A DNA stretch of 64,000 bases from Gerris lacustris (Eukaryota; Arthropoda; Insecta; Hemiptera; Gerridae). The notes below the pieces were generated by a model. The model was not told the origin of the DNA, ran no database searches, and saw nothing but the letters and a program-made list of their open reading frames with translations. Numbering within the stretch: the first letter of the stretch is position 1; each line of letters opens with the position of its first letter. The stretch is from NCBI GenBank assembly GCA_951217055.1, contig OX578283.1, forward strand, positions 69,778,278 to 69,842,277, given 5' to 3'. Below are positions 23,130 to 33,084 of this stretch, one piece after another. The translations under genes were made by a program, and so were the position numbers.

Positions 23130-23964
23130 GCTCAGAGCAAGGAAGGGGTAGAGGGAGCAATGCGTTTCAAAAAGTGGTTCGTTATGCTCCCCCCATATAC
23201 TAACGCTTTCTAGCGAGCTCAATCTGAACTAAAGTGATCACGTGGTCACTGGTCCTTGTCTTATTGGTCTATTCCTTGTCTTTCTGTCCCCACCAAGGAT
23301 CTTATATAAAGGGGATAGAGGGTTGAGGCAAAAAAGTGACCCCATGAAGATATGTAAAATATTAGCTCCAATGGGACAAATTACCTTCCTCTTGGTTATA
23401 GGTTTCCAAGAATTTGTTTATAAGTGTCAGGTTATAACCTGTTAAAAAAGGTAATTTGTCCCAGTTCAAAGGTCGTGGAGCATGCGCAGTATGATTTTTC
23501 TCCAATTTCTCTTACCTTCATGGGGTCACTTTTTTGCCTTAAACCCCTTCTTAACATTACATCCGCTTTATATAAGATCCTTGGTCCCCACAGACGGTTG
23601 TCAACAAATCCTTATCAGTAGCAGTTATTAGATAACTCACTCAAAGGAGATTGCTATTGGTTATCTAGGATCTGTTACACGTTTATTAACAACGTTACTG
23701 CCTTTAGACAATTAATAAGGTTAACAACAAACATTGAAGTACATATTTATCAAGAAAACTGTATTAAAAATAAAAATACGTTAGAAAATATCACTTATTC
23801 TTATCAGCTGATATCAGATATATTTTGAGTTTTTATCTAGATATCGATATTGTTTCACCAAACTGCCGCTTGAAAGTGTTAGTATATGGGGGGAGCACAA
23901 TGAACCACTTTTTGAGACCCAGATTCTATAGTATTGTTCCCTCTACCCCTTCCTTGCTCTGAGC
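23130..23964. mobile_element. Foldback element inserted in repeat I
   Basis: The ends are GCTCAGAGCAAGGAAGGGGT and ACCCCTTCCTTGCTCTGAGC. Inverted arms of about 85 bp include the TATGGGGGGAGCA block. The uninterrupted repeat I copy near 45434 lacks it. A smaller foldback (23293-23584) is nested inside. The element has no credible frame; short open frames cross both structures. Confidence 0.85.
23293..23584. mobile_element. Nested foldback MITE with 6-bp flanking duplication
   Basis: Ends CCAAGGATCTTATATAAAG and CTTTATATAAGATCCTTGG are inverted. Inner arms share AAAAAGTGACCCCATGAAG and GGGACAAATTACCTT. TCCCCA lies outside each end (23287-23292 and 23585-23590). It sits in the interior of the larger foldback, so it came later. 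Confidence 0.85.
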
Positions 23965-24115
23965 TTTGTACAAAGCTCACCTTCCTAGATAAACCTATAT
24001 AACTAAACTCCTACAAGAATCTTAACCACCCGCAGTAGCTTTTAAACTATTATTATAAATGTATTACTTCACTACTCAAAAACCTCTGCTTGTATCAAGT
24101 TGAAATTTTACATGC
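23965..24115 (+). repeat. Repeat I, copy 1, right part
   Basis: TACAAAGCTCACCTTCCTAG, ATAAACCTATATAACTA, GCAGTAGCTTTTAAA and CAAAAACCTCTGCTTGTATC match 45453-45593. Confidence 0.85.
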
Positions 24116-24340
24116 CTGTTTCAATTATACTTTAGACGATGTATGTGAAGTTTTTTTTAAAAATCGTTACGTTAGAACTTGAGATATCGGTAAAAACGAT
24201 GTTTTCTTTTTTAAACGTTTAGGTCCTCTTTAATTGTTTTAACGATCTTTATTAATTAAAAACTGTTATTATAGAACACACTTATTAAGGATTTAATAAT
24301 TAATATTATGGTACATATTTTTTCATTTCATGGTTATGGT

Positions 24341-24998
24341 ATAAGTAATGCTAAATATAGACCTAGGTTTTGACAAATCTCTAGAGTTTAAGTAATGCTA
24401 AATATAGACCTAGGTTTTCGACAAATTTCTAGAGTTTAAGTAATGCTAAATATAGACCTAGGTTTTCGACAAATCTCTAAAGTTTAAGTAATGCTACTAT
24501 AGACCTAGGTTTTCGACAAATCTCTAGAGTTTAAGTAATGCTAAATATAGACCTAGGTTTTCGACAAATCTCTAGAGTTTAAGTAATGCTAAATATAGAC
24601 CTAGGTTTTCGACAAATTTCTAGAGTTTAAGTAATGCTAAATATAGACCTAGGTTTTCGACAAATCTCTAGAGTTTAAGTAATGCTAAATATAGACCTAG
24701 GTTTTCGACAAATTTCTAGAGTTTAAGTAATGCTAAATATAGACCTAGGTTTTCGACAAATCGCTAAAGTTTAAGTAATGCTAAATATAGACCTAGGTTT
24801 TCGACAAATCTCTAGAGTTTAAGTAATGCTAAATATAGACCTAGGTTGTCGACAAATCTCTAGAGTTTAAGTAATGCTAGACATAAGTTGTCGACAAATC
24901 TCTAGAGTTTAAGTAATGCTAAATATAGACTGTCGACAAATCTCTAGAGTTTAAGTAATGCTAAATATAGACCTAGGAGTCGACAAATCTCTAGAGTT
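24341..24998 (+). repeat. 48-bp minisatellite, about 14 units
   Basis: Unit AAGTAATGCTAAATATAGAC, CTAGGTTTTCGACAAATCTC, TAGAGTTT. Units are very similar. Those at the right end (from 24841) carry GTTGTCGACAAA and lose internal bases, giving shorter units near the array edge. Confidence 0.95.
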
Positions 24999-25357
24999 CC
25001 TTTGATGTTAATTGTTATTTATATTACAATGTAAATATTAATAAATATATTATTAATTTAATTTATTTATGTAAGTCAACTAATTTCGACCAGTTGAACT
25101 GATCTGACCGCGGTTAGTATTGAAACATTTAAAAACACGATTTCAAAATAAACTCATAAATCGTGTATAATTTAAAAATGATTTTATGACTTTGTATTGT
25201 GCATTTTTTATATCTCTAATTTATCGATTTTTAAATATTTACTAGAGTTTTCTATTTGCCTTATTACCTTACCTACGCTAATACATCAAAGCTATTTATT
25301 GGTTCGTGACTTAAAGAATTGATGTCATGACCTTTAACCTCAGAAGAATAGCTTTAC

Positions 25358-25425
25358 TATAAAAATGGTCAATCCTAGCTCACTCAATCTCAACTGTTTA
25401 CTCCTTGATAATAAAGATTGTTTCT
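25358..25425 (+). promoter_or_regulatory. TATA box with close downstream AATAAA, LTR-like
   Basis: TATAAAAA at 25358-25365 is followed by an Inr-like CTCAACTG near 25390 and AATAAA at 25412. A TATA box and polyadenylation signal this close together are typical of an LTR's U3-R region. I could not place TG...CA termini or a target duplication, so a solo LTR is only a suggestion. Confidence 0.25.
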
Positions 25426-25669
25426 TTTAATAGATCTGAATTATATTGAGCTATTTCGCGTCGGAAAAAGTATTCACTGCGCTTTTGTGATTAAGTAAGC
25501 CGTGCTTATACATGTCTTGTCTATATTATACTAATAAGCTTTACTGTAGTGTTTTACAGAATATATTTGTTTGCAATAGCTCTACAAACAAGCTTATACA
25601 CAGGTTTGACAATCAGTAGTTAATTGTATACTAATTTAATAGGGTCGGTACTCTTTGTGGAAGTTTACA

Positions 25670-25855
25670 ATAGTTATTTACGCACCAAGAGAGGAAAGTA
25701 AGTGATTGCACCCTGAGCGATGAAGTTGGTTCCTGAGGCGAAGCCGAGGGAACCATAACGTTCACTCCCGAGGCGGAGCCGAGGGAGTTAATTATCGCGA
25801 GGGTGCAAGTGATTTTTACTCCCAAGGTTCGTACAAGATTTTACCTCCAGAAGAG
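25670..25855 (+). repeat. Repeat D copy 2
   Basis: AATAGTTATTTACGCACC, GTTCCTGAGGCGAAGCCGAG, CTCCCGAGGCGGAGCCGAGG and TTTTACCTCCAGAAG. The inverse CTGGAGGTAAAA lies at 26431-26442 after GTTTACTTTTTCTCCCC, suggesting the whole element may span 25670-26445. Confidence 0.75.
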
Positions 25856-26465
25856 AGAAAAAAATATGGAAAGATTTTAATTTTAAATTACGTTATTCAA
25901 AAAAAAAATACATAGGTTTATATTTATTTTTTAAAAAAATATAGTTAGATATAATATTAACAATTCTCTAAATAAGTTTAATCGTTAAAATTAAATTATA
26001 GATAATAATTATTTGAATTTCAATGCTAAAATTTAATGGGAGAATCAGCTGGAAGCTGAGTCGTGTATTGAATGGTGTTGACAACTGATGTATTTAAATA
26101 TAGATTAGTTAATCTACATTTAGAAATTATTTTTCCACTTTTAACTTGTTTGTTTCTTTTACCGATGAATCACTATGGCAACCGTTGTGGAGGTTACATG
26201 GCACTAGTGAAGATGACATAATAGATTTAGACATTAAACAAAAGTTAATAAATGAAATGTGTATTAGCACCAACTTTATTTACTTGTGCATTATCTAAGG
26301 CAACACTGGAGGGAATCATGAGAGTTCATGATTCCCTTATTTTTCATTACTCCCTGTTTAACCCGACCGGGTGCAATGAGTAACTTCCCTCCCTGTAAAC
26401 TAGGGAGGAAAGTTTACTTTTTCTCCCCGCTGGAGGTAAAAATAATTTCAGGGATCATTTTTGAT
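25856..26465. other. Interior of repeat D copy 2 (probable)
   Basis: AT-rich. Contains a short inverted pair GGGAATCATGAG/CATGATTCCC (26313-26337). No coding signal is seen. Confidence 0.4.
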
Positions 26466-26854
26466 TACGTGTCTGTCGATCTTTGCGAACTAACATATCT
26501 TAAAAACTTTAATGATTTTAATGAAATTTGGGTGGTAGATCATAATTAGCTCGTTGTTGGTCCCTTATTTGTTTCAACCTTCTGCGCACATTTTTTTCTC
26601 TTCCATATGCGCACAAACATATTTATATATGCACCTATAGCTTCAAAAGTACTTATCTGATTTGTATGAAACTTTTATAGTTTTATAGTTATCGAAAGTA
26701 ACCCGCAGATAGCCCCAGATTATAATTTTAACCGTCTGTGCTCTTTAAATTTTGCTAAATTGGTACTTTAATTCATGTAAAGAATAAAAAAAAAAAGTTG
26801 ACAGATTAAAAAAACGGGGGAAACAATTACACAAATTATACAATAATATAAATA

Positions 26855-27283
26855 ACTTTTTTATATAGAGGCCCGTGGTTCAAATTTCTCTCTGTCTGAT
26901 TCCCGTAGTTAATAATAATTATAATTTGATTTAAATTAAAATTTAATCTTTCCGTATTATGAATACTACCAAAATCGTAAAATATGAATTTCTAATTGAT
27001 TGTACGAGGTACAGGTACTAATTGGGTACTTTATAATTATAAGCGCTATTTCTCGGTCTAGTTCTTTGTCATTAATGTTGACTTCTCAGACTTGTGGAAA
27101 AATTGAAAGCTTTAAATTCGGGTCAAGGTATCATTAACGTCAGAGAAATTCATTCTCCTGCGTAGCTTAGTTGGTTAGAGCGCTATACTGGAAATATAGA
27201 GGCCGGTGGTTCAAATCCCGGCGCTGGAGCCTATTTTTCTCTGTCTGTTTCCCGTAGTTAATAATAATTATAATTTGATTTAA
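26855..27283 (+). mobile_element. tRNA-derived SINE sequence (partial plus complete head)
   Basis: A 13-bp duplication AATAATATAAATA (26842-26854 and 27284-27296) brackets it. The second half is a tRNA-like head (27156-27228) followed by a body TATTTTTCTCTGTCTGTTTC, CCGTAGTTAATAATAATT, ATAATTTGATTT. The first half is a 5'-truncated copy that starts in the tRNA-like region (AGAGGCCCGTGGTTCAAAT) with the same body. About 130 bp of unrelated sequence lies between them. A related inverted copy is at 54899-55110. Confidence 0.85.
27156..27228 (+). tRNA. tRNA-like SINE head, anticodon-loop GGA (probably not a functional tRNA)
   Basis: The acceptor arms TCCTGCG and CGCTGGA pair at 6 of 7 positions. 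TAGCTTAGTTGG matches an A-box and GGTTCAAATCC a B-box. The anticodon stem CTATA/TATAG closes the 7-nt loop CTGGAAA with GGA in the anticodon position. The T-stem is poorly paired, there is no long variable arm as expected for tRNA-Ser(GGA), and it runs directly into the SINE body. I read it as the Pol III promoter head of a SINE. Confidence 0.6.
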
Positions 27284-27360
27284 AATAATATAAATATAAA
27301 ATCAATAAAGTACGTGATAGAATTCGAGGAAGCTATGTGCCATACCAATTGGCTGTCTAT

Positions 27361-28148
27361 TTTTTTTTTTTTTTTTTTTTTTAATTATAACGGTTTTGTA
27401 CTTTGTGGCACAATATCGTGTATATATCATCATATGTATGTATTATTATATTTACATTAAAAAATAGAAAAAAATGTTTTCTCTTTCAATGTATCCACAT
27501 AAATCAAATTATTTTACTATACAAATAATAATTCAAATGCAATCACATAATAAAGTCACATTATTCAAGTTAAAGCATCTTGTGACTTGAAACTATATTT
27601 CACGCGAGATAAGGATAATCATGAATCAAATATAACCGTATTAAATAATATATTCTAATTCTTAAAATACCGTCGAATTTGTCTAAGACTTAGTTACCGT
27701 TGATATTTACGATCTTTTCCTACAAGAACAAGTTTTGTATATCCGACTTATACACGGTAATATTTATCTCTTATTTGCGAAGCAGACAAATTTATCGAAA
27801 TATATATTATTGTTACACTTGATACGTTTTATTTGTTACACGGTCAAGCAGGTTCTATCCTAAAGGTCTTAAGCATTCCTAAGTCCTTTATTTCCAAGTT
27901 ACAAAAAAAAAACTTGAACTTAAGTTGTTATAAATTAAAGGTAATAAATAATGTAAATGGTTGTGTTGATGATTTATTTATAGGGTCGGGGTGCAGGGAT
28001 GAATTCTTAATCTTTTACGATGACAGTTTTATTTTTAAGAATTTATTTTTTTATTTTACAGATTCTTCTGTTTTGATCTTGTAGTATAAAGGTGCAGGGG
28101 ATATATATTATTCCTACTTATATTTCATATTTAGAAGAAATAATGTTT
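27361..28148. other. AT-rich interval with poly-T
   Basis: A T run at 27361-27382 directly follows the B right end. The plus-strand frame 27833-28084 has no recognisable domain. Confidence 0.4.
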
Positions 28149-28335
28149 TTATTTTTTTCTTGTTTTCGGATGTGGTCGAAGATGCGTGTGTATTATTTTT
28201 CGGGGAGTAGTGCGTGCCGTCGATCGTCGTATATACGTATGATATTTATATGTATAGAGTATTAGGGTGTATGTATATGTGAAAGGGGGGTACCGTGGGC
28301 GTGGAGTCGCCCGCGGCACTGGTCCGCCATCTTTG
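28149..28335. other. CpG-richer flank upstream of the 28.3-kb frame
   Basis: GTCGATCGTCGTATATACG, CGTGGGCGTGGAGTCGCCCG and similar runs break the AT-rich background. This may be a 5' region or simply unique DNA. Confidence 0.3.
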
Positions 28336-28644
28336 ATGCCACCAGATAACTGTTGGCTCCCTCGGAGCAAACCATATTTTATAATCGGATACGTAACCGT
28401 CCGTGAAACCGAACGACGAACTTGGCCGGAAAAAAAGGTGAGACGGCCGGATGGACGGAGGGGTGGTAAGAAGACCACTTATAATTATGCTAAACACCGG
28501 TGCCTCGGTCCCGAGCCCTCCCTTAAAACTCCTGTTATCTCGAAAACGGATCTGAAGAAGTTATATTTATTCGCTGCGACTGATGGATTGTACAAAGCGA
28601 GCGAGGTTGAAATAGATAAATCACCGCCGTCCTGCCGGACCTAG
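28336..28644 (+). CDS. Unassigned open frame, 102 codons, possible exon
   Basis: Begins MPPDNCWLPRSKPYFIIGYV and ends KASEVEIDKSPPSCRT before TAG. It continues upstream to an ATG at 28267, but this internal ATG is preferred because the upstream 23 codons are low-complexity. Residue mix and codon use look more protein-like than most frames here, with a basic middle (RRPDGRRGGKK) and a charged end. AAAAAAAGGTGAGA at 28431-28444 would also be a good 5' splice site, so the real exon could stop near residue 34. I recognise no domain. Minus-strand frames overlap the same stretch. It could be a fragment of a gene, a non-coding exon or chance. Confidence 0.25.
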   Translation: MPPDNCWLPRSKPYFIIGYVTVRETERRTWPEKKVRRPDGRRGGKKTTYNYAKHRCLGPEPSLKTPVISKTDLKKLYLFAATDGLYKASEVEIDKSPPSCRT

Positions 28645-29345
28645 TGCTACAGACGGAACCGCGTGTGGAAGAACCAGGAGGCGATGTTAGTGGTCGATGC
28701 TCGAGCAGCTGATCTCTTATCAGTTATCAGGTGCAAGGTTGCATCCTCTTACCTTACACATGTAACTCTAGTTTTTCTTCCAAACCCCATTTATTTTTCA
28801 AAACCGACATTAATAAGAAGAATTTACTGAACCGAAATGAAAGTATAATATGCTAATTAAAAGATTTAAAAAATTGTTGGTCCATTGAGTTCTACTTGCA
28901 GAATTAGAATGAGTGAGCTCGTTTTAAATCTTCCGAGTTATTTCCTGTTGAGCTTTATAAGGATTTGATCTGGCGGTTTTATAACCCAATGATAATACTT
29001 TGCCCCGTACTACAGTTAATCAATAACAACTGCTTTTAATCTGAATAAACCAGAAATGGAAATAAGTCCTGCATGAGAATCTTTAAAATTCCATTTGCGT
29101 AAACTATAAAACATTCCGAGTTTTTGCCGAATCAATTATATTTTTTCTGTGTCGAACAACCACTGACATACAAATATTTATAATTTTATGATATAAATAT
29201 TTTAATCAGACATCAAAAGAGCTTAAAACTTGGCATATTTCACTAACTTCTAACCCCATACTTTCAGTATAGCCATTAAACAACAAGCCCTAGATTAGGC
29301 GGGAATCTTATAAAAATAACAAGTATGTGATCTAAGAGTTATTGA
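28645..29345. other. Interval without recognised feature
   Basis: CpG-richer to about 28740 (GTGCTACAGACGG, GATGCTCGAGCAG), then AT-rich with no repeat ends or frames. Confidence 0.35.
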
Positions 29346-29990
29346 AACTGTTCACTTTTTTTAGCAACGAGTTCAGCCCTTGACAATGACAGAGAACATT
29401 TTATAGCAACGTGTTCAGCCCTTGACAATGACAGAGAAAATTTTATACCAATGAGTTCAGCCCTTGACAATGACAGAGAACATTTTATAGCAACGTGTTC
29501 AGCCCTTGACAATGACAGAGAACATTTTATAGCAATGAGTTCAGCCCTTGACAATGAAAGAGAACATTTTATAGCAACGTGTTCAGCCCTTGACAATGTC
29601 AGAGAACATTTTGATGCAACTTTAGCCCTTGACAATAACAGAGAACAATTTACAGCTACTTTAGCTCTTGACAATGACAGAGAACATTTTTATGCTACAT
29701 TAGCCCTTGAAAATAACGGAGACATTTTTATAGCAACCTGTTCAGCCCTTGACAATGACAGAGAACATTTTATAGCAACGTGTTCAGCCCTTGACAATGA
29801 CAGAGAACATTTTATAGCAATGAGTTCAGCCCTTGACAATGAAAGAGAACATTTTATAGCAACGTGTTCAGCCCTTGACAATGACAGAGAACATTTTGAT
29901 GCAACTCTAGCCCTTGACAATAACAGAGAACAATTTACAGCTACTTTAGCTCTTGACAATAACAGAGAACATTTTTGGAGGGTTAGCTAA
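29346..29990 (+). repeat. 42-bp tandem repeat, open in frame throughout; possible repeat-protein exon
   Basis: The 14-residue unit reads SALDNDREHFIATC. Shorter 13-residue units (ALDNNREQFTATL) are interspersed, and every length change is a multiple of 3. The frame is open from 29346, after a TGA, to 29990. The first ATG is at 29451. A higher-order unit of 285 bp (95 residues) is visible, with the 29611 block repeated at 29896. TTTTTTTAG at 29356-29364 would be a fair 3' splice site. The minus strand is also open (SLSRAEHVAIKC units), as expected for a period divisible by 3, so openness alone is weak evidence for coding. I cannot name a protein family. Confidence 0.85.
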
Positions 29991-30159
29991 ATTATAAAAT
30001 GACCTTTTGGTTAAATATATGAATGGGATGAACTGGAAAAATTTTGCTTTATATTTGGAGGAAATATTTAAATTTTGATAAATTTAAAGAAAAATATATT
30101 CATAATTTGATAAAAATTATAAATAACACATAATTGCGTTAGTACTACAATGCGATACC
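29991..30159. other. AT-rich gap
   Basis: No feature seen between the 42-bp array and the hAT MITE. Confidence 0.4.
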
Positions 30160-30167
30160 TTCTATTG

Positions 30168-30337
30168 CAGGGGTACTCACTACGCGGTCCTGGAACACAA
30201 TATTGTGTGGCCCTCGACCGTACGTAAAACTAGCGATTATTTTCCCCATTATCTTACGTCGCTAGATATACAGCGGCCCTTAGAAATTTTCAGATCCTGA
30301 AATTTGGCTCTTTATGCAATCCTGGTGAAAACCCCTG
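30168..30337. mobile_element. hAT-type MITE, 170 bp
   Basis: CAGGGGTACTCAC at the left and GTGAAAACCCCTG at the right are inverted. GTACTCAC...GCGGTCC and GCGGCCC motifs resemble hAT MITE ends. The flanking 8-mers TTCTATTG (30160-30167) and TTCTATAG (30338-30345) match at 7 of 8. Confidence 0.85.
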
Positions 30338-30710
30338 TTCTATAGGCTCTAGAGATTATATTAGAAAATTAAACTATTTCACAGCCCAATCGTTTCATTA
30401 TTGCTTCCGTGGAATATGGTTTCAAAAAATATATATAATTGCTTTTGATCTGGGTTAAACTACAGAAAAATCAATCTTAAAAAAAATGTAAAATTAAAAG
30501 AAAAGATTCCATACAGCAGTTATAATTTATATTAATTGTGTCTCTCTCTTAATTTTATAATATTATTTACTTATATATTGTTTTGTCTATTTGTTACAGG
30601 TGAGCTTTTCTATTTGACTGTTACTTTTAAGTACGAAGGTCACGTGAGTTATTCTATTTTTATAAAATATATGCAGAGGTGTAGATTTGTAGATGTAGAA
30701 TATATAATAT

Positions 30711-31402
30711 ACAGGGTGTTTGGAAAATACGAGGAATATTTAAGGGGTGATTTCTCAGTTCATTTAATGAAAAAGAAAAGTTCCTATAAATATAGGTTCG
30801 GAAATGCATTGTTTCCCAGATGCAGTGTGTACGCCACTGATTTTTTATTGTATCTAATTTCGATGTTTTTTTTAAATATTTTTTTAATAAAAATACAATT
30901 TTTTTGTCTCTTGAATTTTCTTCGTATCTTAATCGTTTTAAGAGATCAAAAATAAAAACAATTTTATTTCTTGGTATAACTTAATTTGAAACGATCCTGG
31001 TGTATTTAAGAGAATCCGCCAGCCAATGAGGAATAAGGAGAAGATTGGATTTTTACATCCTAGCTGTAAGTGGTCACTTTCAACAGTTTTGTAAATTTTT
31101 CGTAATTAAATGTTAATACTTACTGTCTAATATTTGTTTTTTGCATTGTAGTTTCAAAATAAAGCAAAATTGTAAAATAAATATTTTGAAAAGGAAGCAA
31201 GATACGACGAAACTTCAAGAGATAAAATTTGTATTTTTAGTTGCTCTATCTAAAAAAATAAATATAGACATAAAAGTCAGTAGCGTACACACTGTATCTT
31301 AGAAACAATGCATTTCCGAAACTATGTTTGCAGGAACTTTTTTTCATAAAGAGAACTCAAGAATCACCCCTTAAATATAGCCTCGTCTTTTTAAACACCG
31401 TG
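30711..31402. mobile_element. Foldback element with ACAGGGTGTTT / AAACACCGTGT ends
   Basis: The left arm (30711-30842) and the reverse complement of the right arm (31275-31402) share ATTTAAGGGGTGAT, GAAAAAGAAAAGTTCCT-like runs, TTCGGAAATGCATTGTTTC and CAGTGTGTACGC, with scattered differences. The unpaired middle is about 430 bp. The 139-codon frame 30536-30955 crosses the left arm and is not considered a gene. A second possible terminus, CCGGGGACACCCTGT at 31854-31862, lies 460 bp on. Confidence 0.75.
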
Positions 31403-31860
31403 TTTTTAAATTATGTGTTTTCTTATTTTTATTATTCTTATTTCCTACAATTATTACCTACATGTCTTAACAGACGAATGAAAGTAAACTAATACTTTTT
31501 TGTGCTTGTATAATTTATCAATATTGTAAGAAGTTTTCCTAACGAAATTATTTAATCCCTTCAACAATTCGAAAACATGGTAAATAGTGTGAAATTTTGT
31601 ATTCTTCCTCAGCTTTTCTCTCTAAACAATTTTTTTTTATTACAATTTTGTCGTATCTCCTAGAAGAAGCACTATAATGGTAAGAAAAATAACTCTTTTT
31701 TTTGCAAATTTCCAAGACGTTCTTGATTTTTCGAAAAACAAAAGTTAGGACATAAATTAGTTTCTACTCAAGCAGGGCTGAACCAACCCTGCAAGATAAA
31801 ATGTCAATTCATAAGTGTTTAATATTTTTTACCTACTCTTTCGTCGATCCGGGGACACCC

Positions 31861-31878
31861 TGTGTGTGTGTGTGTGTA

Positions 31879-31918
<40 letters not shown>
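31861..31918. repeat. (TG)n / (TA)n compound microsatellite
   Basis: TGTGTG for about 20 bp, then TA repeats. It abuts GGGGACACCCTGT, an element-like end. Confidence 0.9.
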
Positions 31919-31922
<4 letters not shown>

Positions 31923-32451
31923 TTTCTTTTTTCTTCAGGTTTGGCTATCTATAATCGATTAATATGATTATATTAGATTTCATTACTAAATAATATAGTG
32001 GTAGATTTTTATCTTGTTAGTTTAAACTCTTTAGTTTAGAGATTATGTTGTTTTAATATGCTGAAGAAAAAAAAATAATGTGTTCTAAGGTGGAATATAT
32101 AATAGAAAGTCAGATAGATGCAAGTATTACAATGAGCTCATTAACCTTTTCCATAATTATTCCTTTGCATCAAGTCGTTATGTCCTTTGAATTGCATTAA
32201 ATTCTCATGTTGAAGTAGTGAAGGCAATCCATAGATAATTGTCGGTGCAATTAAAATCATTACTGATGTGTGTATAGAGATCATGTTCAAGGCAGACAAC
32301 CTTGCAGATAATTCGTCTTATTCTCACTTATTTATGGGTACGATGTAACTCAATTATAGAAAAAAAGTTTAAAAAAAAATAAAAATATAGCAACCGACCT
32401 AGCTCCCTCATAATAGCTGTCTAAAGGTAAATTTCTCTCAAGTGCATTTTT
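31919..32451. other. AT-rich interval
   Basis: No feature seen. Confidence 0.4.
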
Positions 32452-33084
32452 GCTTCCGAGCTTACCGAAGGTAACGGAAGCTATGTGATCGTTCTGAAGA
32501 ACGAAAATATTTATATCTCCGATTTCAAAAATTCCAAGACAGAAATCCAGGGAACTTTTTGGTTCCGTGCGTCTGTCGGTCTGGCGTCAATTTTTGCGAA
32601 CCAACATATCTTAAAAACTACACGTCCGATTTTATTGAAATTTGGATGGTAGGTCATAATTAGCTCATTGTTGGTCCCATATCAGATTCTACTTTGTGCG
32701 CCCATTTTGTTTCTCTTTCACATGCGCACAAACATACAGTTATTTACACCTATATCTTATAAACTACACGTCTGATTTTATTTTAATTTGGATGGTAGGT
32801 CTGATTAGCTCATTGTTGGTCCCATAAAAGTTTCAACCTTATGCTCCCATTTTGTTTCTCTTCCGCATGCGCATAAACATACATTTATTTACACCTATAT
32901 CTTCAAAAGTACTTATCTGATTTTTATAAAATATTCATGGTTGGAAAGTAGCCCGCAGATAGCCCCCAGATTAATTTCAACCGTTTTCGCTCTTTAATTA
33001 TCGCTAAATTGATACTTTAATTCGTCTAAAATCAATTTTGACAGATTTAAAAATGGGGGAACAATTAAATAAATTGGATAACAA
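32452..33084 (+). mobile_element. Family B element, left part with internal duplication
   Basis: TGCTTCCGAGCTTACCGAAG starts the hairpin end. The segment AACTACACGTCYGATTTTAT to CATGCGCA...AAACATACA occurs twice (32617-32735 and 32759-32885), a local tandem duplication. The element is then split by repeat T and finishes at 33619. Confidence 0.85.

Larger units (their letters stand above)
26466..27360 (+). mobile_element. Family B element interrupted by a SINE insertion
   Basis: The left part (26466-26854) has the AACTAACATATCTTAAAAAC, TTGTTGGTCCC, GTACTTATCTGATTTGTATG and CCGTCTGTGCTCTTTAAA blocks. The right part (27284-27360) has AAATCAATAAAGTACGTG and GAGGAAGCTATGTGCCATAC to GGCTGTCTAT. 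The left hairpin end is missing because the adjoining D sequence joins directly. Confidence 0.85.

Noticed and set aside
27156..27228. Functional tRNA-Ser(GGA) gene
   Set aside because: Poor T-stem, no long variable arm, and it continues straight into a SINE body that recurs elsewhere.
30536..30955. 139-codon plus-strand frame with hydrophobic segments
   Set aside because: Crosses the left arm of the 30711-31402 foldback; hydrophobicity is expected from T-rich DNA.
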